Source: Lineus longissimus (Eukaryota; Nemertea; Pilidiophora; Heteronemertea; Lineidae). Taken from it: 64,000 bases of DNA. Shown here in pieces: positions 55,691 to 64,000 of the stretch. Positions within the stretch are counted from its first letter, which is position 1. Every line of letters begins with the position of its first letter. Position numbers and translations under genes: made by a program. The notes under the pieces were generated by a model. The model was given only the letters and a program-made list of their open reading frames with translations, made no database searches and had not been told where the DNA came from. The stretch spans positions 14,027,001-14,091,000 of the forward strand of contig NC_088308.1 of the NCBI RefSeq assembly GCF_910592395.1. The letters are read 5' to 3'.

Positions 55691-56289
55691 CTCAAATGCA
55701 AACAGAATCATGCTGATTCACTGCACATACTGTGAGAAATCTCCACTTCCAATTACATCGCGAACAGAGCGTGCACTTCAAAAATCGTTTTCACAGAATT
55801 GTGGCCAAACTAATTTCTGAAAGTTGTCCCTGCTAAAGACTTTATGACTACCCACTGAAAGGAACTAGTGATAATATCGCCTACGTGACTTCTTTTTAGT
55901 AGAAAATTGGGTAAATACCGTGTTGCAAAGTCAATCTTCCATCTTCAGACTGGTCACAGTGGGTATGCTGAAATATAGCCTGGTTCCTTGGCCAATTACA
56001 TGCGCAGAATACAACTGCGCAACTATACGTCATAACCCGGTCTTTTGAATCTTCAAAAATTCAGTTCAATGTGCCTGTAGCGCCAACTGGGGGTGAAAAC
56101 TAAACTAATTCCATTGCAAGTAAAAATGAAAAATTATCAAAAAATATTCGGCCAGATGTGAAAACATTATTTCCTCTGTGGACTGAGGTATAAAGGAATG
56201 AAGTTTAAACTTCCTGATGACCTCATTCGCTGAATGTAGGTCCGATCGCGCTGATTTTTTGTATCTGAGTTCATCTAGGGTTACGCCTA

Positions 56290-56420
56290 ATTTAGCAGCG
56301 TCAACGAAGTGCCTAGGCCTTGCGGTTACAAAATGCCCAAAAGTGACATGGATGGAAGGACAGACACCATTCCCTTAGTTATATCACCAGCTTCGCTGAC
56401 TTTGTCAGCTGAGCTAAAAA
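56290..56420 (-). repeat. Inverted copy of the 'agctcagctgac' dispersed repeat
   Basis: Inverse of the start of the repeat at 28690; lacks the long (CCAT)n tract. 56421-56805 is unassigned. Confidence 0.55.
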
Positions 56421-56805
56421 TGTTGGCGGACGTTTTAATTTTGCGGTCTTATCTGATCTGCAAAATGTCACTTTGGTCTAAAACAATGGATACTTTTGTA
56501 GTAAAAGGTTGGCAAATGCAACTAAAAATCTGCTGCTAATATTTTCTGGGTTGCAATACATGCTTATAGGTTTACCAAGCGGATAGTTTCAGGGGACTGT
56601 CTTTTGTCAACAAAACCCTCTATACCAACCTAACTGACCACACACAGCTTGTGCAGCTTTGAGTAGTACCGTATTGTGATGCCACAGATTCAATAAGACA
56701 AGTTACTTGTATTGTATGATAATTCCAAGTGTTAGGCTTGACATTTAAATGTATGTGCTGGATTCCTAACCTTACTGCATACTGAAACCTTTTATATGTT
56801 TTTAG

Positions 56806-57049
56806 TCATCAGGTGTGGCCAAAGTGCCAACTGCTGCTGGTCACGCAGTGCCAGTGTTCATCACAGCTGCGCAGCTCTCTTCCATCGCCAGACTCAAATG
56901 GACACTGAGACTTGTTCTTCTCCTGGAGATGACTGCCAGGAGAGAAACCTTAGCAGTGAGCTGCTGTGAGGGTGAGCAAACTGATCAAAATAAGAAGAAG
57001 GAAGCTTCATCAAGGCTCCTACCAAAGAAGTCGGTGGCAGCGATTCAAG
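56806..57049 (+). CDS. Candidate coding exon, function unknown
   Basis: An acceptor-like 'tatgtttttag' ends at 56805. The frame SSGVAKVPTAAGHAVPVF then TAAQLSSIARLKWTLRLVLL is open to 57087. Two donor-like sites fit: G|GTGAGC at 56972 and CAAG|GTAATC at 57050. Codon use differs from the AT-rich flanks. Not recognised; could be a host exon. 57088-57515 holds a (TTAC)n tract at 57209-57235 and nothing else I recognise. Confidence 0.25.
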
Positions 57050-58207
57050 GTAATCAACAGTTTCATTGTCCTTTTCAAATTGACTAAACTGTACTGGAAA
57101 GCAAGGATTTTGAGGGAGAGGTGCTGGGGCAGCCCCCCCCCCCTCCCCTTATTTCTTTGAATTGAGAATCAAACCCTGCCAGAGAAATATGCTACTTGTC
57201 CATCTTCATGCATTACTTACTTACTTACTTATTTACTGGTCCTTAATACAGTCTCAAAAAGTGCTAGTTTTAATAGAAGCTTCTGCAAAATGTTCTCGGT
57301 CACAGTCCAGTACCTGTAACCCTCAGTTCAGTAACAAAGGGACTGTGTCCCTACACAATATATTAACAAATATATTTCTTACCTTGGATAGCTTGCATTA
57401 AGGATGACGGTAAAGAGAGTGGGGACAGGATAACCGAGTTGGATGTTCGCCAGAGGATAAATGTGAAATGCGGTACAGAGTATCGGAGAATTCATTCATT
57501 TTATTTGAAGGATCTACAGTAGTGTGCCAAAATATTAGAACACCCCATTAAGTTTCTATTTCTTTGCAACATTCTGCAATATTCTTTGCTGTACTGCCTA
57601 ACCCTTAGGCTTAATTTAATAAATTTAAGATAGTGTTTAAAATTGTGAACAAAATATCACGAATATGTTACAATTTGAAAATATTATGAAAAACCGAACT
57701 GTCTCATTCTTCAATTAATTGATCGCAAACTGATATCATATCATTCTATGATCAATTCTAGGAGATCCTGCAAAGAAATTTCATGAAAAGTCCTCTGCAT
57801 TTTGAAAATATCATGAGTTAACGTGAATATCATCTGGCACCTCTTCCTCTAATTTTTCAAATTATGGACTCCCCATCCGAGAATCATTAGCAGGAGATAT
57901 AATATTTATGTGATGATTTATCATTTGTAATCATTGTAATATCATTTGTTATTCGTTATTTGAATTTCCCGCACTGTACATTATCATAAGGTATGCGCAT
58001 GCGTAGGATGTAAAGAATGCGCAGCATGGCGGAATAAATGAGTCAAGACATTGTTGGTTAAATATTGATTTCATTCGTTCATTTCTCCCGAACTAACTGC
58101 CCTGCCACCTAAAGGACACGACATAAATGGCGACGAGGATCTAAAGAACTGTAAAACGTAATATAGATTTCGTACATTTAGCTCAAGAAGCCGTTTTTGA
58201 CTGAAAC

Positions 58208-59235
58208 ATGTCAACCGCGATAAGTGCACTCGGAGGCAGCCTGCCCGCCGTGCATGCATTTGACTGTGTAGGTGAGCCCGAGGCGCTTTCTCGAAAGTGG
58301 GACAGGTGGTTGAAAGATTTCTTGCTGTATGTGGCTGCTGCTGGCATCACAGATGCCGCTCAGAAGCGTGCACTACTCCTACATTTGGCTGGTAGTGGAA
58401 TCCGTGACATTTTCTACACGAAAACTGAGGAGGAGCAGGGCAAAAAAAAAACAATTTGGATACGGCTGTAACCTGTCTCACTAATCACTTCAAATTGAAA
58501 AAGAATGTTCCCATGTCCAGGCAACGATTTTACACACTTAAGCCGAATTCTGGTGAAACTATAGATGGTTTCATCACACGTCTAAAAACGATTGTGAAGC
58601 ATTGCGAGTTTGCAGGAGACGAACAAAGTAATCAAGTTCGTGACCGGGTCATGTTATTCATAAAAGACAAAACTTTACGCAGTAAGCTGTACCGTGAAGA
58701 AAAGTTGACATCGACAAAACGTGTCGAAATTGTGCGTACCTATCAGGATAAGGAGGCTCTAGTGCTATCTGCAAATCAGTATTCGGGTACTACTGCTGAT
58801 CGTAATGAATCTGCAAACTATGCTGGTGATCAAAAACACAAGAAGTTGTCAGGAGGAAGCGATAAATCGTCTACCCGTTGTTGGTGTTGTGACAAACCCG
58901 GGCACGTTGGTAAAGACTGTCGGTGCTCCCGGGATCATCTCTGCACTAAGTGCAATAAACATGGACATTTTGAAGTCTATTGTAGAAGTACAGCCAACTC
59001 AGATTCATCTTCGTCACACCGTGGTGAATCTAGATCACGTGGTAATAATCGTGGACGAGGAGGCAGTCATTGTGGCCGCGGTGGTGGCCAGTTCAGGAGG
59101 CGTAATGTCAATAGTGTTGGTCCAGACGGGACAGATCCTTTGAAAACTGACCACAATCCTGGTACGTTTGATTCAACTGCCGATACTGATAGGTCTACAG
59201 CCCAAGGTTATCATGTTTTCATTCCAGTCAAGTGA
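58208..59235 (+). pseudogene. Gypsy Gag with two CCHC zinc knuckles
   Basis: ATG 58208 (MSTAISALGGSLPAVHAF) opens the capsid-like part (WDRWLKDFLLYVAAAGI, KRALLLHLAGSGIRDIF). At an A9 run (58442-58450) the frame shifts, and Gag continues from about 58456 (HFKLKKNVPMSRQRFY, LKTIVKHCEFAGDE). Two knuckles follow: CWCCDKPGHVGKDC and CTKCNKHGHFEVYC, then an Arg/Gly/Ser-rich tail. Stop TGA 59233. The A-run slip could be a mutation. Confidence 0.85.
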
Positions 59236-59690
59236 GGGACAATCAGCATGAGACATTTCAAATCCAAGTTGAAAGCTCCATGATTCCGATCATCATCGAT
59301 TCCGGGGCAACCTGCAACCTTATGTCAGAGGACACTTACAGGAAAATTGTACACGACTCTGTGAATGATACCATACTCCGTGATACCAAAATCCAAGTGT
59401 TTACATATGGTTCAAAGGATCCACTGAATATTCTTGGCAAGGCAGCTCTGAGAACTGAAGTCAAAGAAACAGGCTAAATTGGCATTGCTGATTTCTATGT
59501 GGTTCCTGGTAAAAACCATCCCGTTCTTCTTGGAAAGAACACTTCTAGAGATTCAGACATCCTCAGAGTTGGCCCGCCAAGGAATACAGTGAATTCTTGT
59601 GGTGTTGATCAAGGTTCAGAGATTTTGAGCAAACTCAAAGAAAAGTACCCTAAGGTTTTCAAGGGACTTGGAAAATTGAAAATTGAAAAA
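59236..59690 (+). pseudogene. Gypsy protease
   Basis: The retropepsin active-site motif IIIDSGATCNLMSE lies near 59290, and the ILGKAAL flap-like region near 59430. A TAA at 59475 breaks the frame, and the remainder (FYVVPGKNHPVLLGKNTSRD) continues in the same frame. The fusion to RT is broken again near 59690. Confidence 0.8.
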
Positions 59691-60830
59691 CTTTAAGTTG
59701 AAATTTCATATTGATAAAAATATTAGACCAGTGGTACAAAACATTCGCATTCCATTTCATCTCAGACAGAAAGTAAATGAAAAGTTTGATGAACTTGAGA
59801 AACTCGATGTAATTGAGAAAGTCACAGGGCCCACATCTTGGATTAACCCTTTAGTCACTGTTTTAAAACCAAATGGTGATCTAAGAATCTGTCTTGATAT
59901 GAGAAAAGCAAATTTAGCCATAAAGAGAGAAAAGCACCCAGTGCTTACCATTGAGGAAAGTCTTTCTGAAATAGCTGGTGCCCAAGTCTTTTGTAAACTC
60001 AATCTTAATATGGCTTTTCACCAAATTCAATTAGACAATGGTCCAACAAGGGACATTGTGACTTTCTCAGGACCAAGTGCCTTGTACAGGTATAAACGTC
60101 TTATTTTCGGAGCCAATATGGCAACTGAAAGTTTTAGCAACTCATTGCTCAAGTTTTAAAGGGATGTCCTGGGGCACACAATATCCATGACGATATTCGA
60201 GTTGTAGCTGACAACTATGCACAGTTGTATGACAGCGTAGAAAATGTGATGTAAAGGTTGGCTGAAAATGGTCTTGCTCTGAATTTTCCAAAATGCGAAA
60301 TTGGAACCAGTATGAATTTCATGGGTCATACTATGACAGCGAAAGGGTTAAAGGTGAATGACCACAAGGTCAAGGCTATAAATGAGGCTCCAAGGCCTGA
60401 CAACAAGGCTGAGTTACGTAGTTTCCTTGGTTTAGCACAATTCTGTGCCAGGCACGTAGCAAACTTTGCTATTGTCACAAGTGTACTCTGGGATTTAACA
60501 GGCGGTAAGGTTGAATGGAAATGGTCATTAGAAAATGAGAAAGCATTTAACGAGGTGAAGCGTAGACTCACTTCTTCCTCTTTCATGGCTTATTTCAAGC
60601 CTGGGGCGAAAACCAGAATTACTACGGATGCATCACCAGTAGGGCTTGGTGCAATCCTAGAGCAACGTCAGACTGATGGGCATTTTCACCCAGTGTTGTA
60701 TGCCAGTAGGAAACTGACAGATACTGAATCCAGGTACTCTCAGTTTGAAAGAGAGGCAATGGGCATGTGAAAAATTCAGGTTGTATCTTACTGGATGTAG
60801 ATTCGAGGTCAGGACTGACCATAAGCCATT
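59691..60830 (+). pseudogene. Gypsy reverse transcriptase and RNase H
   Basis: RT motifs: VIEKVTGPTSWINPLVTVLK, LRICLDMRKANLAI (Asp), VFCKLNLNMAFHQIQL (Asn where the first catalytic Asp is expected, LDLN in the family) and LIFGANMATESF. After a frame break near 60158 the catalytic box reads NIHDDIRVV (Ser or Ala is usual before DD). A TGA-type break at 60252 follows, then the thumb and RNase H: ITTDASPVGLGAIL. A TGA at 60768 ends it. Confidence 0.85.
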
Positions 60831-60839
60831 GTGAAGAGT

Positions 60840-62354
60840 TCTGAGCCCAGACTCAAAACCACCATCAGCTAGAATCGAAAGATGGCTATTATATCTGCAG
60901 CAATTTGACTATACATTGACTTATATCAAGGGTAAGATGAATTATGCCAATGCACTCAGTCATTTGCCCATTGCTGATGAAACATGTGAAAACCAAATAG
61001 AAACTGAAGATTATGCTTATAGCATTATTGTGAATGAGCCAGTCACAGCTAGTGTAAAGAAAAGTGAAATAGAAAAGGCAAGTGAATCTGATCCATTGTT
61101 AAAAGATATTGAGAAAGCTATTTTGTCAAATGATTGGAGTGAGTTCAAGGCCACACCAATTTGGCATATCAGGGATGAATTTTGGCTTTTTGGTCGTATT
61201 GTAATGCGTGGGAAAAGAGTTGTGATTACCAGTTGTCTTCATGATAAGATTTTAAAACATGCTCACAATGGACACCAGGGTATAGTGAGGACTAAGGCCA
61301 GACTTAGAGAGAAGGTGTGGTTGCCTAAAATGGACAATGATGTTGAAAAGTTCATCAATTCTTGCCATCCATGCCAAGTCGTCGGTCCAAGGCCTAAACC
61401 CATCCAAATCAGGTCAAGCATACTTCCAGAAGGGCCGTTGTTCGATATTGCAATCGATTTATTAGATATTTGTGATGGTGAACATCTCTTGGTTGTTACC
61501 GATTACTATTCAAGATGGCCTGAGGTTGTTTTCATAAAAAAGACTGATGCTAGTAAAGTGATCAAGGTCCTTGAAACCATGTTTTTAACACATGGCATTC
61601 CATACAGTTGTAGAAGTGATAATGGTCCTCCATTTAAATCGGTAGAATTTGAGGCATTCTTAGGGATATTGAGCACAAGACTAGTATCCCGTACCTACCT
61701 CAGAGCAATGGAAATGTAGAAAGGTTCAATGAAACTCTGTTAAAATCAGTACGTATAGCCAAACTTGAAAAAAAGGATTGGCACACAGAAGTTAAGAATT
61801 TCCTCTTTAAGAACAGGACTACTCCTCACACCCAGATTGGTGTTAGTCCAGCAAAAGCTCTGATGGGTAGAGAACTAAGGGATCAATTACCTAGGATTAA
61901 GGTAGATTCAGACAAGGTTGTGACCGAGGACGATTGGCAGGTCAAATTTAGAGAAAGGGATAAGATTGCTAAAGCTAAACAGAGAGAATATGCAAACAGG
62001 CGTAGAAATGCTACTGAGAGATCCATTGAAGTTAGTGACCAAGTACTTTTGAAACAAAGTTTCAGGCAAAACAAGTTAAAAAGCTATTTTGAGCCTGTTC
62101 CTCACAAAGTAGTTCAGTCAGAATGCAGCACTGTTATGTTAGAAAATGATTCAGGTGTTGTAAAGCGTAGAGCAACAAGTCATGTCAAAAGGTATAATAC
62201 TACATGTGGTAATGGTACAACAGTTGATGGTTTAAATCATGGTTCGACTGAAGGAAGTCTTGATGATTCAAATGAGTTGGATGCTGAATTTCCATATATT
62301 TCTTCTGTTCCACAGTCACCAGATCTAGTTGAGAAAAATGTTGTGTCATTCTGA
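60840..62354 (+). pseudogene. Gypsy integrase
   Basis: Zinc domain: HDKILKHAHNGHQGIVRTKA then CHPCQVVG (HHCC complete). Catalytic core: FDIAIDLLDICDG (Asp), YSCRSDNGPPF (Asp), and after a frameshift near 61675 GNVERFNETLLKSVR (Glu). C-terminal part IEVSDQVLLKQSFRQNKLKS to the stop at 62352. No chromodomain. D, D and E are all encoded, but the frame is split. Confidence 0.85.
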
Positions 62355-62845
62355 ACGCACGCGTGTAATTCAAAATTTCCCGCCTGTAAACTTTGTTAAA
62401 TTGAGTAGGTTTGCGCATGGGCAATAGTGATTTCCGCCCAAACCTTCCAAAACATTGTTGGCAACTTGCCTTCAGATCTTTGCCCGGCAAACTTGTCGAT
62501 TTTGTAGTAATGTAAAGGATTCTGATGCTGGGACAGAGGTAGGTTGAATGAAAAGAATGTATAGATGACACTGGTGTATAGATGGTTCGAAGGCCGTATA
62601 TATTAGGCCTATAAAATGGGTTTTTTAGAGATGCTGACGAGCGATAATCCATGATGGGCAAAACCATGTGCGTCGACAGGTGACGCCACTATCTAGTGTA
62701 TTGTGTCTTTGACATACTTTATAGTGATTCATTCTGCACCTAGTTCAAGCTGTCTTACTGGCTATGTAGAACTCTAAACATGCAAGCAAGGAGTCAAATA
62801 TCATGTATAAGGACTTTATTGATAGATTTACAGTATTGTGCACAT

Positions 62846-62891
62846 GTCACATCCTAAGACAAAGTCACATCCTAAGACAAAGTCACATCCA
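62846..62891. repeat. Short 18 bp tandem repeat
   Basis: 'gtcacatcctaagacaaa' about 2.5 times. 62521-62845 and 62892-63006 show nothing else I recognise. Confidence 0.8.
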
Positions 62892-63036
62892 TGGACATGT
62901 TAGTAGTTGAACAGCATACAGCGGTCTATATAGTACATCTGTATGTACCTTACACTGACATGTCTATGCACCCTTTAGCTTGGTGCATGTTGTCTTTCCT
63001 ATCCTAAATGGGGTGTTCTGATATTTTGCACACTAC

Positions 63037-63477
63037 CATGAGGAAACCAGCCCTGTAAAAATTATCTCCTAACCATCCCCCACCAACTAATGGAAAATGC
63101 CTTAGATGCCGGGGGATGGATATTTGATGAGGGGAGAGTTTCTGAGGAATAGTTTATTGACTTTAGCTCTCAGCTTATCTGAGCCAGGTAACCTCCTGCT
63201 GAGTTGCCGGACCAAAAGCTGAGGTCAACATATGTTGTTACATAACCGGCCTTGCTATCACATCCTGGTTGCCTTGAAGTCGACCAAATTACTTCTAATT
63301 TTGCCTCATCACAGTAATTAGTCATGATCACATGATGATGAACCTGGCCCGGGTATCACTGGTTACGCTGGCCATTATGTAGATAAGGTAAATATGCCGA
63401 TCATCACTGTTTGTAGTATCAGCGGGGTGCTTCAAGTTGGAGGGCGACTAAATATTTTACAGGGCTGGTTTCCTCAT
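63037..63477. mobile_element. 441 bp MITE with 25 bp inverted ends
   Basis: 'catgaggaaaccagccctgt' plus 'aaaa' at 63037 is inverted at 63453-63477 ('ttttacagggctggtttcct', 'catg'). The ends pair almost perfectly. No open frame. It abuts the Tc1-like terminus at 63036. 63478-63726 is unassigned. Confidence 0.7.
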
Positions 63478-63726
63478 GCTGTACATGTACCAGCAACTGT
63501 TCAAGGATCGGATCAAGAGAAACCTGGAAACTTGGACTTGGAAGTGTGATGAATGAATGAACATTCAAACAAATATTACTTTGTAGTGCAGTGCAGTACT
63601 GGTAAAAAGTGAAATAAAAGGAGAAAGCTCACAGCTGTTTCAGCTAAGCCTAAACATGACATCGAAATGATCCATCCCCAGCACAGGCCTGCATCCCAGC
63701 GCAAACAGCTCGTTAACCACTATAGC

Positions 63727-63904
63727 TGCGCTTACACCACGAAATATTGGTGGACCAATTGCACTTACACCACCACATTGCCGCGACAAATTGGTTCGGC
63801 AATCCATTGCCGATACAAATTGCCGAGCGAATTTGTCCCACCAAGCTTGATGGTCCAAATTCGCCCGGCTTGTTAAAAGCTCGGCTTTGTCGTGGTGTAC
63901 GCGC
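63727..63904. mobile_element. Small 178 bp MITE-like element
   Basis: 'gcgcttacaccacga' (63728) against 'tcgtggtgtacgcgc' (63890-63904), 14 of 15 bases inverted. The interior has further inverted bits ('aattggttcggcaat', 'aaattgccgagcg'). The window ends shortly after. Confidence 0.5.
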
Positions 63905-64000
63905 AAATGGATCGGCAATTAGCTAGTTAGATGGTTCGGCTCCAGGCGGCGCTTTCGAAATGGCGCTTTCTGTGCATGCAATTTATTGTTTGCGCGCCAT

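Larger units (their letters stand above)
57930..62520 (+). mobile_element. Ty3/Gypsy LTR retrotransposon, decayed
   Basis: Gag with two zinc knuckles, protease, RT, RNase H and integrase occur in Gypsy order. A primer-binding-site-like 'tggcgacgaggat' at 58128 is typical of Mag/SURL-like Gypsy elements. Diverged LTR-like blocks are seen on both sides: 'aatttcccgc', 'tgcgcatg' and 'acattgttgg' at 57963-58055 and again at 62378-62464. LTR borders are not resolved. Confidence 0.85.
57518..63036. mobile_element. Tc1-like inverted ends enclosing a Ty3/Gypsy element
   Basis: 'cagtagtgtgccaaaatatt' plus 'agaacacccc' (57518-57549) recurs inverted at 63007-63036 ('ggggtgttctgatattttgc', 'acactac'). 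The ends have the form of Tc1/mariner termini. No Tc1 transposase is visible between them, so a short non-autonomous copy was probably the target of the Gypsy element. A chance pair of separate copies cannot be ruled out. Confidence 0.5.

Overview
Eukaryotic, repeat-dominated genomic DNA, most likely from a marine invertebrate. The mix of a Helentron, a DIRS retroelement, a BEL/Pao element, a Ty3/Gypsy element, CR1/L2-like LINE copies, a hammerhead-ribozyme motif and frequent TAGGCCTA-type words would fit an echinoderm or another invertebrate deuterostome. The species call is inference only; no sequence here fixes it. No intact ordinary host gene is visible. A few short candidate exons with splice-like borders are listed at low confidence.

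Layout. 0-7 kb: satellite-like and foldback repeats, including a 1.8 kb long inverted-repeat (foldback) element at 3.05-4.85 kb, and a degenerate tRNA-like sequence. 7.4-14.0 kb: a decayed Helentron (OTU protease, HUH/Y2 Rep, PIF1 helicase, C-terminal endonuclease). 14.8-16.6 kb: a MITE and a cluster carrying a minimal hammerhead ribozyme motif. 17.2-20.2 kb: a LINE (endonuclease plus reverse transcriptase). 20.9-26.4 kb: a broken BEL/Pao element. 29.4-33.5 kb: three tandem 1.35-1.42 kb units, the third with an internal inversion. 34.3-38.9 kb: an interrupted two-ORF gene whose long ORF (830 aa) looks like an undescribed DDE-type transposase family; a decayed second copy of part of it lies at 41.25 kb. 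40-46.5 kb: LINE 3' fragments on the minus strand, small duplications and a possible LTR. 46.85-55.6 kb: a DIRS retroelement with inverted ends and an internal complementary region that equals the two ends joined. It is itself split by a 954 bp TIR element with an 11 bp target duplication and by a cluster of 300 bp repeats. 57.5-63.5 kb: a Ty3/Gypsy element lying between the inverted termini of a Tc1-like repeat, followed by MITEs.

How the parts relate. Almost every coding region is a mobile-element gene with stops or frameshifts, so the window is a nest of elements of different ages. Order of events can be read in places: a repeat (its uninterrupted relative is at 33.5-33.8 kb) was hit by the DIRS element, whose recombinase gene was then hit by the 954 bp TIR element. 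The least damaged long reading frames are the 830-aa DDE-like ORF, the LINE reverse transcriptase (611 codons) and the DIRS Gag (503 codons).
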